From assembly GCF_019175285.1 (NCBI RefSeq), contig NC_056522.1, forward strand, positions 68,857,361 to 68,921,360: 64,000 nucleotides of DNA, read 5' to 3'. Position numbers and translations under genes: made by a program. This stretch comes from Sceloporus undulatus. Taxonomy: Eukaryota > Chordata > Lepidosauria > Squamata > Phrynosomatidae. Below are positions 44,809 through 57,212 of this stretch, piece after piece (the stretch's first letter is position 1; each line of letters begins with the position of its first letter). Under the pieces are notes generated by a model that was not told the origin of the DNA, ran no database searches, and saw nothing but the letters and a program-made list of their open reading frames with translations.

Positions 44809-47339
44809 GGAAAGCCGAATCTTGATTTCATGAGCATGCATAGTGAAATAAACATACTGGCCTGGCTGCATCCTGATTTAAATTTCTGTACAGTACTGTA
44901 CTGAGTTCCCCATAACAGTCCTTTAAGACCAGCACACCAAAATGGTCATGTATTCTGGATATGCTACCCAAATAGTTGAGAATCTGTGCGAACTGTGGGA
45001 CAAGGGGGTCTCTAAAATCAGATACCAAGCCCTTCTGTTAGTGGAAGACAGATCCTGGATTCAGTTCAGGTTTTGGGGGAATATTACTGACCTGTCCATA
45101 TGATAGCTTTCAATGTCCTTAGTTTGTCTTTCTCTTTCAGCTTCCCCCAAGCAGCTTCCTTCTACATGCTATTGCTGCAGTGTCAGTAATCCCCAGCACT
45201 GCAGTCTGCCATGGTATCTGGAGATTATAGTTGTAATCTAGGACATCTGGAGGGAAGCCTGTACTTAATTCATAATTGGGGATGCATTAATTTGGGAAAT
45301 ATTAACAGACAGGCACTCATTTTTCTTGGATGTCCCTCTGTTTAAGCGAGAAGCCAAATGTGCAAAGAAGCACATGCATTGCTGTTTTCCTCTCCTCTAG
45401 ACTGGTCTTTATCAGTTGTATGGACTGGTGCAAAGCCAGTTTGGGGGGGAACCGTGCTCTGCTTTGGCTGGATTAGAATGTGCTGAATCACGGCATCTGG
45501 TCCCCTACGTTTAAGCCATGTGGAATGCCTTCTCCTCCCACCCCCTCAGCGTTAAAACCTGGTAATTAGTAGCTCTTGTTTCATCTTCCTGACTGGTTAC
45601 AACCTGCTGTGGTATCAGGGATAGACTTTGACAAACAACAAAGCAGCTAGCTCAGATTCCACACTAAAGTGCATGAACCTCAATCTGGATTGGTCATCCC
45701 CCTGCAACCCAGTTCCTTTACATTGCTTATATCTGCACAACTGATGTATATTTGAACTACATGTTAAAAGACATTGAACTGATCAGATTATCTGATAATA
45801 TTTATGTGAAAGATGCATATTTAATCATCCTCATGATACTCTTAAAACCTGTTGATTGTACCCCAGACAGAATATCTGTTAGCCATGGTGGCTAGAGATA
45901 ATGGAAATTGCAGACGAACACATGGGAGTGGGCAATGAGTTGGGAAAGACTAATTTATAAAACCTAAGCTCTAAACCCAAATTGGAGTAGACATCACTGA
46001 AAACTGCTGAATGGTAAATTGACACTTCTAGCAACCCCAGTGATTCAATGGCTGTCCTTTGGTGGAGACTAGCAATTGGAATTAGACCAAAACATATATA
46101 TAAATAGAAACAGGATGCTATAGCAGTTAATGGACCCAATAAATAGATTTAATCAGGTCCAACAGGTTACAGAATGGCATTTTCTTTCAAATCTCTAGCA
46201 TAAAGAGAGCTTTTTTGCTTGAGTTGTGACAAATGTACAGAGACAGAAACAAGGGAACAACATCCAAACAACTTTAGGGAGTTTGTTCCAAGAGATTCAC
46301 AATCCCTTACATCAATTTTTCCCAGGGTTGGTTCTACCATTAGAAAGAGGGAAGGAGTAATTTATTAGTCATTTAATTTATTATTGTATTTTTACTCTTA
46401 GAGATGGGGATTCCCCCCTTGCCCTCTGTTCCAAACCACCTTGGCTACTATGGTTAATATGTGCCCTAATTTAGTTGAGTATGAGTGAGGGCAGCATTTG
46501 GTATTTTGTATCAGACAGAAAAATATATTGGACCAGCCCTGGTTCTTACATTCAACATGTAGCTTGATGAATGTGTTGTAAACAACCAGCACACAAGAAT
46601 GGTCATGTATTTTCCCCTACTTACTGTCTTTATATTTTGAAGCAATTTAGTTTTCTTGGAGGTTTGCCAATTGTCTTAGTACTTGTAACACACATTACAA
46701 CACCTACCATTTATCACAGTTAACTTCTTATAGCCACAAGGATGACCTTTGTAAAATGCTATAATGTTAAGGAAAGTATTTAGGCAGCCATTTGTCTTTA
46801 GTAAGCAGGTGCTGGTGTAAACATCTGGAACACTGCTGAAATGATGAGTTGCAGTAGATAAGGCTCAGGTATCTTCTTATATTTGTGATCCAGAAGAGGG
46901 GACAAGTATGTAATTTCCCCACCCGTAAGAGACATGAAAACCTTTTTCGTAGAAGGTCAACCTAAATCTCACACAGCTGAAAAATGCATTTGGTTTTAGG
47001 GAGCAACTAAGAGTATTGGCTTAATGGCCATTATTATTCACCACTCTAGTTGGCCCACGGAATCAGTGATAACCTGATGAGTCAACATGTTTTAGTAAAT
47101 TCTCTTGATGCAATGGATCCGATCAAGCCAGCATACGAAAGTGTTGGCTTACCAGGTTCCCACTGATTTACTGAGTCTACACTTGTAAGTTTTGCAGGAT
47201 TGGGTAAAATGCATCTCATCCAGATACTGTTTTCACTGTTCCTCCCTGTTGGCTAGCTAGAGCTGGTAAGTTTTGTAGTGCAACAACAGCTGGATGGCCA
47301 CATTTTATCTACTTTTGAACTACTGAATTTAGACTGTAT

Positions 47340-47380
<41 letters not shown>

Positions 47381-48375
47381 TTTTAATTCAAGCACATTTC
47401 ACATTCTGAACAATGACTGAACATGACAGTTATGCATCCTGTTAATTTTAGTCCTTAACATAATACCCTAACAACTTTCATTTTAGTGACTGTGCCCATG
47501 AATGGCACTCATGGAATTATCATCTGTGTCAGCATCTTTTTCAGTGATACAGTCCCCCTCCCAAATGTCTTGCACTATGTTTTATCCAAGATATGGCAGG
47601 AAAATGACTCTCCGGCTGTTTAGCTTACAACTCCCAAAAGCTACATCCAGCATTGTTTCTGGTGAGGGACTGTGGGAGCCAAAAAATCTCCAGCCCGTTT
47701 CAACCATTTACTTCATCCTGCAAAGATGGAACAGATACTTATACAACAGAGCACACATCTTGCCAGACATTAAAATTAAAGGGGAGTAGAGTAGCATATC
47801 TAATCTTCTCTTAATGTTTATATGTTGATTTAACTTCATGTTATTATAGTTTGATCAAAAATGTGGAATAGCAATATAATCCAAATATATTTAATCATTA
47901 GAAATATTTTAGATGTCTTTTAAAAACTCTTGTTTATTTATGCACTGATCAATGTCCCAAACAATTTAAGTATTTCTACAGTAACACTTGATTTCCGCCA
48001 TTCAAATTTCTTTTAAATAAAATGAGGCCAATGCACTGAGCTTCTTTCATTCATTATGGTTGCCTTCTACCACCTGCTGGATTTATCTGTCACTGCAACC
48101 GAAGTCAAAATTGTCACATTTGTATTCAGAATCATTCATTTCTTAAGTATATTTCGCTTCTTAAGAGAGCATAGTAAGGATGTAGCAGTAGTTATTATAC
48201 TGCTTAATAAAACCACAAAATATGCTGAAAGTGACCACTAAAGACATGTTTTACAGATACACTGGGCATGCTCAGGTAACCCGATAGAGGAAATACTCAG
48301 TAATAGCTGATGGCTTATATATCAGTTAGGCAGTGAATCAGCTTCAGGTTTTAGGCTGAATTATAAGATGCTCTC
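44809..48375. other. Unclassified intergenic DNA
   Basis: About 3.5 kb without a gene. A compound (CA)n(GA)n microsatellite lies at 47338-47380. At 45185-45260 there is a weak 'ctggagattatagttgtaatctaggacatctggaggg' miniature-repeat fragment. Confidence 0.4.
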
Positions 48376-48378
48376 TAA

Positions 48379-48735
48379 GGCCCGTTCCGCATGGGCGTAA
48401 AGTACGTCCCCAGGACGTACTAGGGTTAGGAAAGGGCGTCCCTTCCGGATGCCCCTAAACCTAGTACGTCCTGAGGACGTACAAAATGGTGGCGTCCGTT
48501 ACATGGGCGCCGCCATCTTGATGTAGCGGACGCTTAGCGTCCGCACGCCGCAAATGATGTCGCGAGTGCGCCATTGGTGCCTCGCGATGTCATTAGCGCG
48601 TCGCAATAAGAAGTACCATTTTGGGGCTTCTTTTTTGCGGTGTGGAGGAGCCGTGCGGTTTGGCCACTGGGGCTCCTCCATGCCGCAAATGACGGCGCCG
48701 GCAGACCACCGATTTCAGGTGGTCTGTAACGTGCC
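48379..48735. mobile_element. PIF/Harbinger-like non-autonomous element A of a back-to-back pair
   Basis: The left end GGCCCGTTCCGCATGGGC follows TAA (48376-48378). The right end, reverse complement GGCACGTTACAGACCACC, is followed by CAA (48736-48738). The inside carries the family hairpin 'tactagggttag...taaacctagta' and 'acaaaatggtggcgtcc'. It has no transposase. Element B begins right after the shared CAA. Confidence 0.75.
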
Positions 48736-48738
48736 CAA

Positions 48739-50135
48739 GGCCCCATTCCCACTGGCAAAAAAGCGGCTTATATTGCTGTGATTCTGACTCAGATTTTTTT
48801 TCCAAGTCGTATTTGAATCTGCTCCCTTGTTCCCATTACGAAAGGGGGCCAATGGACCCAGGGTTTTTTGACCCATGTTCTCGTTCCCATTGAAATTTTC
48901 TCAGTTGTAATTTGAAGCGGACTTTTGTGCTCCCCGTTCCCATTGCCCTTCCAGAACCTCTTTTTTTAAAAAAGCAGCTGTCAATCAAGCACCTAAGCAC
49001 TTGACATCACAGCCAATCAATCGCTAAGGCACTTTTCCACTCTGGGAAAGGAGAGGGAGCCTCCAATCCCCCCATGTCCCTTTGCCTCCCAGTCTCTCCT
49101 GTGTCTTCCCAGACTCCCTCAGGGAAAGGGAAAAGGGAGCCTCTCTTCCCACTCTGTCCCTTTGCTCCCAGGCTCTCCTGTGTCCTCCCAGACTCCCTCT
49201 GGGGAAGGGAAAAGGGAGCCTCCATTCCCCCCAGTCCCTTTGCCTCCCAGCTCTCCTGTGTCTTCCCAGACTCCTCAGGGAAAGGGGAAAAGGGAGCCTT
49301 ATCATGTCCCTTTGCCTCCCAGGCTCTCCTGTGTCTTCCCAGACTCCCTCAGGGAAAGGGAAAAGGGAGCCTCTATTCCCCCCATGTCCCTTTGCCTCCC
49401 AGTCTCTCCTGTGTCTTCCCAGACTCCCTCTGGGAAAGGGAAAAAGGAGCCTCCATTCCCCCAAGTTCCTTTGCCTTCCCCATTGCTCCCTGGGCTGTTT
49501 GGGGAGCGATCAAGCAAGCAAGTAAAAAAAAGAAAAAAGAATAGTTAAAATGGTGTTCAATGGGTCTCCTCACATGTAGATCTATGCATGTAGAGCAGGG
49601 GGGGTTGCAGGGGGCATAATGTGTTTACCATATTTGGAGGTCAATGTAGCAATTTGCTGTGTTTGGACACCCAACAGAATGCCTAAGTGATTGAAAGCTT
49701 AATTTAAAAAAAAATTAATTTGTCTACACATGCGATCGCCTTACCCTGCTTCCCACTCCACCGGGGGAAAGGCTATGTGAATGGGAGAAAATGGTTCCAG
49801 TAATGCAGGAAAGAGAACAAGCTGGTGACACCCCCAGGCCAGCCCCTTGAGCATCCCAAAGCTCCTGAATCAGACACCCTTGTCATTCCCATTCATTTGC
49901 CCCGAATCAGGGTCAGGAAGCGCAGGAAAAACCTCTAAAAATGTACACCCTTTTAAAACTGGCTTATCCACCACTGATTCAGGTTTTCCAAGGAAAAATC
50001 GAATACATGGGGATCAGATCCGAATTCCAATGGGAACGAAATTGGCGCAATGAGGATCGAATGCATGATCAAATTTGAACAATGCACACATAATTCGATT
50101 CTTGATCCGCGTTATAAGCCAGTGGGAATGGGGCC
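48739..50135. mobile_element. PIF/Harbinger-like non-autonomous element B with internal minisatellite
   Basis: The ends GGCCCCATTCCCACTGGC are perfect inverted copies. CAA precedes it (48736-48738) and TAA follows (50136-50138). Subterminal blocks 'gttcccattgaaat..' and 'ttccaatgggaacg' also pair. The middle holds tandem units of 72-80 bases (49027-49490). No transposase is visible. Multi-frame open frames come only from the tandem array. Confidence 0.8.
49027..49490. repeat. Minisatellite, about 5 units of 72-80 bases
   Basis: Each unit contains 'tttgcctcccag', 'ctctcctgtgtc', 'ttcccagactccctc' and 'gggaaagggaaaagggagcct'. Unit starts are at about 49081, 49161, 49239, 49311, 49391 and 49470. 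It is strongly pyrimidine-biased on one strand within each half unit. Confidence 0.9.
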
Positions 50136-50138
50136 TAA

Positions 50139-51804
50139 GGGGCTGAACCCAATTCGCCAAATACATTCAGCACCCTAGATAGCTCATTTAAGGTTCAGAC
50201 ATTTTGTGAGTATTCCTGTTGCAATACAAAGTATCTGGAGGTGGTTTGACAAAATATCTGCTCCTAGAGGGGATGCAAACAGTTAAGATCTGGTTCCTTC
50301 ATATGGGTCAATAACACTGCCTCCATTTTTGGACTCTTCTTCAAAGTATGGCTGGGGGGTTGTTCATGATAACCACCTGTACTTCGCAGTTTATAACTGC
50401 ACCACTGGTTTTACCCATTCTGGTGGACTTTGAAAGCTGCAGGCTCGCTGAAGCTTATTGCAATGCATATCATCCAGCCCCCGTCCCCTGGCTGCTGTCC
50501 TTTTACTTAGTCAGGGCCATCTCATTGTTGACACTTGGAAGCAAATTCCCTAAAGCAGAGGTGGGAAATCTTTTTTGGCCAATTGGATTAATTGCAAATT
50601 GGGAACTGTCTTGGGGTTGCATTCTAGCAGGGGAGGGATCATGGACAAGGTGCAAGGCAGAATAAACAAAGCCAGAACTTTAGTGAAAATGTTCTCAGCA
50701 AGCATAAAAACTAAAGCTTGGTTCTATGAATGTCTCAGGAATAAGCTCCTATGCGAAGCATAGCTTACCTATGCGAAATACTTTCATGCTTTGAAAGTAC
50801 TGCTCAGCTCTACACAGCAGGCACTTAAAATTAAATTATTTTTTAATTTCTTCTTGTCACCAGTCATTGGTTGGAGATAGCAGAAGAAGAAGCTTTCTGA
50901 TCTGGTGGGGAACCTCTAAAAGCTGTATCCCAATTCCCATTGTAAAAGATATTTCATGGATGACTATGATGGGTGAGCTGGATGTTCTAATGAGTCATAT
51001 TTTTATGACACTTCCAAAGTATAATAGTTTTAGTTTTGTCATGTAGACTTCTCCTGAGAATGCAGGCTTGATTTGCTCTAGAACCAATTTTGGGCAGTCC
51101 ATGGTAAATGTAAAAACTTCACCAGCACTCATTTCAATGAGTTGATTTCCCTCCCTGCATCAGCTCCTTCCATTGTCCATTTTTCACAGTTATACAAAGA
51201 AATTGAAAACACTATGGTATGGATGAATCTGATTTTATGTTAAGTTATATATCTTTGCCCTTGAGGATCTTGTTCCTTCATAGATACCCCTCCTAAGTCT
51301 TCTGATATCTTGAATACAGTCTCCATTTTGATTGATGACTGAGTTAAGCTAGCGTCAATGTTTACCCACCAGGATTATGGCATGAAAATTAGCCATAGAC
51401 AAAGAATCTGCACACCTTATAAAACGTTCACTTGTTCACAGTTTTCCATAAACAGTTACATTTTCCCCTGTCACCACACACAGTGTGACCTCTTCCTCAG
51501 TTGGTAGGCTAACATGTTCTCTATGCTCTGATGGCTATCTCTAGCTATCAAGAGACCATCTCTGAATCCATTGTTGAACCATCAGCCAACCAGCCAGGGC
51601 TATCTACCAGGAACCAACATAACAAAAGGAACGGCTTGGCCAACTGCCTTGACACCATTTATTTTCAAATGACAGTAAAGAAAAAAATGTAATCAGATTC
51701 TAGATGGAACACAACTTCTTTTACCCAGAGAACACTGATGTACGGATTAATGTATAAAATAGAATTTTAAAAAATTCAGTCCAGAATTATCCACATATAA
51801 ATAC
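50139..51804. other. Unclassified intergenic DNA
   Basis: No gene or named repeat is recognised. Confidence 0.35.
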
Positions 51805-51806
51805 TA

Positions 51807-52212
51807 CCATATATACTTAACTATAAGTCAACCTCATGTATAAATCAAGGACAGATGTTGGGGCCAGAATTATGGATTTTGATAAGACCCATGGATTAAG
51901 TGGAGGGTAAAATTTAGAGGCATGTAACAAAGCATGCAAAGAATGAAGTAAAGGAAAATGATGCCTAAGAACATACAAAATTCCAGCAGGTTTAACTGTC
52001 TGTGCTCACACTAAAGGCTGGATGGATGAGAGGATAGAAAAGGGGGGGGCAGTGCTTCCAAGACAGATTACACTCCTGCCTTTCACTAAGAAATGGTTCT
52101 TTTTTGATTTAAGAGTTAATGTACAGTACTTCCATTGACCTGTACGTAAGTCAGCTCAGGGTTTTGTGGTCAATGTTTTGACTAAAATTTCTGCACCTAT
52201 ACATGAATAAGT
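51807..52212. mobile_element. TA-type DNA transposon, copy 2, inverted relative to copy 1
   Basis: The left end CCATATATACTTAACTATAA after TA (51805-51806), then 'gtcaacctcatgtataaatcaaggac', 'ggggccagaattatggattttgataagacccatgga', and at the right 'tttgactaaaatttctgcacctatacatgaataagta'. This is copy 1 (41951-42387) reversed. Confidence 0.6.
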
Positions 52213-52852
52213 AACCCCTGCTTTGGGATTTAAACAGTTTCTATGGATTCGGTAAAAACAGCTGGTATTAGATGGCACTACAGATATCCCACCTGTTTAA
52301 TAACTCGGCAGCCAAGGCAGCACTTATCCACCCTACCATCTGCAAATGGGCAAAATGAGCATGTCGCTCAATCCAGCATGCTGGAATGAAAAATGAGCAC
52401 CGTGATTAGGGAAGATGTTAAACCGAAGAAATAGTCCTTCACAAATGTGGGTTTGCTAAAGAGGCAAAAGGGGTGGGAGGGAGAGCGAAATCTTCTGGAT
52501 TGCAACCACAACAGCTAACCTTTAGAGACATTCAACTAAAATTAGAATGTGTCAAACTCCAGGGTTGTACTAGCATCTGACCAATAGTGCAACAGAACTT
52601 TCCTTCCCTTCTTCCTTTGAGAGATCCTCCATGCATCTCGAAACACCTTTCTTGGAAGGTTCTCCAGCTATCCAGAGCATGTTTTGAGCAGGGCTATTTT
52701 ATTATATTTCGAAGGATGGGGATCAGATGCAATATTTACTCTGATAAGAACTTGTACATGTTACGTCTGGGTTTACAAGTCCCAGAATCCTCCAGACAGC
52801 ATGGCCACTGGTCATGTTGACTGATGAGTGCTAAGTGTTGTGATTTATATTT
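52213..52852. other. Unclassified intergenic DNA
   Basis: At 52765-52815, 'gggtttacaagtcccagaatcctccagacagcatggcc' is a CTACAACTCCCAG-class repeat fragment. Nothing else is seen. Confidence 0.35.
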
Positions 52853-53200
52853 AGTGGTATCACTAGGGGTGGTGTCACCCAGTACAGTAACTCAAAGCAT
52901 CATTCCCATGGGCCAGAAAGGGCTTCATGGGGGCAACAGTGACAGACTCCCTTGCTCTCTTTTCCCTCCCACTGCCTAGCCTGACCTGGAAAGGGTTGCT
53001 GAGGAGTGGCAGCATCAGTAACAGAATGCCCCAGCCTTCCTCCCCCCCCCCCCCACACCTTATCTGCCCACCTGGAAAGGGCTCCCGGGGGTGGCGGCAG
53101 CAGCAGTGAAGTAGAGGTAGTTTTAAAATACACTTATTTATTATTTAGATGATTTAAGTGAAGTGAGTATTCCCGGGGGGGGGGGGGGAGACACCTTTCA
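52853..53200. mobile_element. hAT-like (GTGGTATCACTAGGGG) element, right end not found
   Basis: The left end 'agtggtatcactaggggtggtgtcaccc' matches the termini of 27718-28004 and 36781-37499. A C-run (53040-53054) and a G-run (53175-53188) are included. The right terminus could not be placed, so the end coordinate is approximate. Confidence 0.4.
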
Positions 53201-55345
53201 TTTTGAATCCTGGACCTCCTCTGATCTTGGTGCCTTTAACATATATTGTGCATATGAAGACACAGCAACATCCAAGAAAGACTTTTTATAGCATCAAACA
53301 AGGGCACATCTCTGATGCTGAATTTATTACTCAGCTGAGGCTCTAAGTGATATTGGAATGAGTCAGGAGTTTTCAAGTTGGCAAGGCTCAATGGAAGCTA
53401 TGCTGCTGTGTATATGAGCCAACTGAGAGGATTAATCATTCATTAAAGAGAAAGTGCTGCATTCAGGTCTGTTTTCTAAATGTGCATTGTAGGAAGCTGT
53501 TTTTCAATGGCATAGTTCTCAATCAAGCTGACATGAAACTCATGTATGCTTGTATCGATTTTTAAAAAAACTTTCAGGGTAAAACCATTCACCGGTGGTA
53601 GCAAAGAAAGTACAATGAACTTTTCGGAGCCTGTTATTTGAAGCACACAAACCAAACTGATAATATGAAACTGGCCCAAGAATCTTTATCCCTCCTTCCA
53701 CTAACCTTTTGCCTTAAAAGGTAACCCCCATGGCTTAGATAAAATATCAGGACTACAGGCTATGCTTGCTTCTCTGACATAGCACTGGGGGAGTATATCC
53801 TTCTCAGCTTTGGTTCCCACTAAACTATCTATGATTGCATTTTTCATCATGTGTCACTGTCCTTCTTATTGCTGACACTTGCTCTGCACTCATTTCCAGA
53901 GTTTGCAAAAGTTACCCTTTTTAAACTACAGCTTCTAGAATTACTCATTCTGCATGGCCAATGATTCAATGTTTAATTTCAAGAAAGAGAAGAGTTTGCT
54001 TGGGAGTCCTGGTCCTTACTCTTAAATCCAGGGGAAGGACTCTGGCTGGCTGATGTACTTCTTCCAGCCTTGAAACTAGTCTGGATCTAGCCTGATATAA
54101 AACACTTCTGGACCTTAACTGTCCTGCATCAGAGAGAGAATAGGTTATAAAGACAACAAAGAAAGAATGTGCAGACATAAGATCCTGCTAAGCATTTAGG
54201 AACAGGTCCTTTGAAAACATGCAGACATCATTTATTTTAATTTGGTCACCCATTGCAGGACTCTGACTACTACCAAACATTTTCTGGGGTAGGCACAAAT
54301 TAAGCCACAAGACTGAAAGCAGTTGTGCTTAATACTCTGCCAAGACATTATCAAAAACAATTATTTCATAGTTTGTTTTGGCATTGGAATTGCAAGCTAT
54401 GTTTCTTCCTGTTTCTCCTCATTTTTAAAACAAGGGTAGGCATGGGTAGGCCGAAATGGCATCACCACAGGTTAAGACTGTGTGTGCATGTATGTTTCTA
54501 TCTGGTGCAAACTAGTGTTGAAATAGTGGAGTTTTCACCATGCCTCTTCAACACTGTGTGTTATCTGCAACTCTACTGAGTGGTCTGCATGCACTGCCAA
54601 CCCAAAAAGTCCAGATAACAGATTGGCAGAGTTATTAGGGCTTTGATGCCTGTGAGCCTGAGGTAGCAATATTAGTTGTACTGGAACAAGTCAAAATGTA
54701 CTGTTCCTGCTTTATAAGCTATAAAGAACCTTAGATGCCTACGTCTTCCTCCTTTTCCTCATTCAACTAGAAGGGGCAACACAGACCCAGACAGTAAGCT
54801 CACATGTAAAGAGTGCCAAGTTGTTTATGAAAGGAATGTTATGCTGTAAAAGCATGCCAGGCATAACAAATGTAATAACAAATAGTCTGCTTCCTCCCTG
54901 TACTTGAAATACCAGCTATGTAGTGGTGCGGAGTGGACAAAACTGATTGGCAAGGGTTTGACATGTAGGTTACAAGATTTGAAAAAGAGAGAGAGATGGG
55001 AAAAGATTAAATCTATTTGGCACAACTTTCACTAACCAGAGACTTACCTTGGGATAACGCCTCCCATTTCTAGCAACAATGTACTGGGTAATGTGGATAC
55101 AGACAAGATATGTTCTACATGTGAGTATAATCAGAATACTTTCATGTTCATACTCCATTGAAGAAACAGGAGCTACATGAGTCTTTAGCAACACTGGTTT
55201 CTTTTAATGGCATTCGTAAAAGGAAACACTCCAGCAGATTAGGTCTACTGGCCTCATATTTTCATGTCCTCTGACTATAAAAGGCATTCCATAATAAGTA
55301 GAGGCATGTCTGCATTAACAGTTCTCATAGTGAATTAAGAATTAT
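53201..55345. other. Unclassified intergenic DNA
   Basis: A degraded CTACAACTCCCAG-class fragment lies at about 53897-53966 ('aaactacagcttctagaattactcattctgcatggccaatg'). No gene is seen. Confidence 0.35.
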
Positions 55346-55348
55346 TTA

Positions 55349-56344
55349 GGCGGGTTACAGACGGGCAGGGGAAGATGACTTGGAGATGTATTCTGCTGAA
55401 TACGGAGCCTCCAGACCGCCCGCCCGGGGGCGTGGCTCAGGTGTTGGGCCTTCCACACGGGGGGCAGTGAAGACACCTCACCTGGGGCCGTTTCTGACCC
55501 GCAGTTTCCATACCACTGCTTCGCAGGACGCTGCAAAGAGAGAGGCAGCTTCCGCACGGGCGGCCAAAACCGTGGCTTTTTTTTTCTTTTGCCGGCTGGC
55601 GGATGCGCAGCTGCGCAGCTGCAGCGCTCAGCACCGGCGGCAGAAAGCATATGTGTACATTTAAAGCGCCCAGGCCCCTTTAAACCTTTTCCCCCGCCCT
55701 ACCCAAGAACAATGGTGGTCTCCTGCCAGCTGGTGACCAGCTGGTGTTGGCATCCTTGTCCACTTGCACGTTGCCAGTGTCACCAGCATCATGGATGCCT
55801 CCTCTCCTTTGGTCCCCGCGCTCTTGCTGAATCTGCAATGCACAGCCACAGCTGTCGCCGCTGCCACTGCTGTCCCCCTGCCATCCCCCATCACCTCCCT
55901 TGTACATATGTAAATATTTAAAGTTTTAGCGTTTTTTTATTGTCAGGTGAAAATGGCACAGGAATGTGTGTAGGGGTTCACTTTAAATTCCAAACTTTCC
56001 ACAATTCTAGCAGCGCATGCGTACATGTTGCTCTAGGGTTAGGGTTACGAGCATTAAAATAGAGTGCAGCTGTGCTGCAGCTTCCACATCTGCATGGCAT
56101 CTGACGCTCTAATTAGAGCCTCGGTGCAAACTGCGCATGTTCCTGGACCCCGACTCATTATGTGACGCAGCAGACACGGAGCTTTTAAAAGAAGCGGGGA
56201 AAAGCGGCACCTTTTTAATGCCGCTTCTTCCCGCTTTGGGCGGGCGGGCGGCGTGTTCATGACGGCATTCAGGTATGGGCCGTCTGAAGGCTATACTTTC
56301 ATGACGTCATGAACACACCCCTTTTTGCCCGTCTGTATCCCGCC
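55349..56344. mobile_element. PIF/Harbinger-like non-autonomous element, ~1 kb, TTA duplications
   Basis: TTA lies on both sides (55346-55348 and 56345-56347). The ends are GGCGGGTTACAGACGGGCAG and, reverse complemented, GGCGGGATACAGACGGGCAA. It is very CpG-rich in its left half. A telomere-like TAGGGTTAGGGTTA occurs at 56035-56048. No transposase is recognised. The longest open frames overlap on both strands and look like composition artefacts. Confidence 0.85.
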
Positions 56345-56347
56345 TTA

Positions 56348-57009
56348 GTCATACAAAGGATGCCACATTTATATTCCACTTATAAGAAAGCACCAAGGGA
56401 TTCAAGCACCAGTATCCCTAAGATACAGGATTCCACTTTGGCGTTATTGTTGTTATTGTTTGGCTTCCCAGATGACGTTTCCCACAACAATATGTCACAT
56501 TTAAAACAATTAAACATTCAAATTCAAGAAAACAGCATACTGACAATAAACCATGAAATCAATATGTTAGCAATGAGATGCGTGCATCTTCTAAACAACT
56601 GAACACTGTGATGACCATATAATGTGAAGCACAAACATTTAACATGTAAACTAAAACAAATAAACAAACCAAAACATTGAAGATTTTGCCATGATTTGTC
56701 TAAAGGTGGCATATAATGCTGAACCTCCCCTCTTTCAATTTGTTTCTCTGAACTTGCAGCAAATCTTTTGGTTGTGTCTTTGCTGGTGATTACACTGCAT
56801 GGTTGTTCAGAAGCCAACATTTAATGTTTTAATTAATCATTTTAAAGTTAAATTTTTTTCAGTTTAACGTTTTAAACATTCAAACGTTAAAAAAAACTAG
56901 CCAATGGGAAAACTCAGACAAAAAAAAAAATCAGGATAGCCCTCTTTAACAAAAAGCAGACTCAAATATGGGCCAATCTAGAAACTGAGAAGGAGAAACA
57001 AAAATATGT
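56348..57009. other. Unclassified AT-rich intergenic DNA
   Basis: No feature is recognised. Confidence 0.35.
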
Positions 57010-57212
57010 ATCTCGGTATCCTGTCTGATCTTGGAGCTAAGCAGGGTTAGCCATGCTTAGTACCTGAATGGGAGACCACCAATGCTGTAGGCTATATTAC
57101 AGAGGAAGGTAATGGCAAGTCACATCCAAATATTCCTTGCATAAGAAAACCCTATGAAATTCATGGGGCCACCATAAGTCACCAAGAAATTTGAAGGCAC
57201 ACGCATGAACAC
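57010..57212 (+). mobile_element. 5S-rRNA-derived SINE, forward
   Basis: The head (57012-57095) aligns to 5S rRNA: 'tgtctgatcttgg.agctaagcaggg' (box A), 'gcttagtacctgaatgggagaccacc' (box C) and 'tgctgtaggct' (3' end of 5S). The body is followed by the BovB-like tail 'accataagtcaccaagaaatttgaaggcacac' and an ACACACA end. The upstream 5S part is truncated. It is a fossil and not a 5S gene. Confidence 0.85.

Noticed and set aside
49024-49548. Several 128-156 codon open frames on both strands
   Set aside because: They come from tandem 72-80 base units lacking stop codons inside a non-autonomous transposon. All frames are equally open, which argues against coding.
55342-55921. CpG-rich block with open frames on both strands, possible second CpG-island promoter or gene
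   Set aside because: The block is the left half of a Harbinger-like element bounded by TTA duplications. Its CpG content is explained by the element, and no exon-like protein is seen.
57012-57095. 5S rRNA gene
   Set aside because: The 5S-like part is truncated at its 5' side, diverged, and continues into a SINE body and a BovB-like tail.
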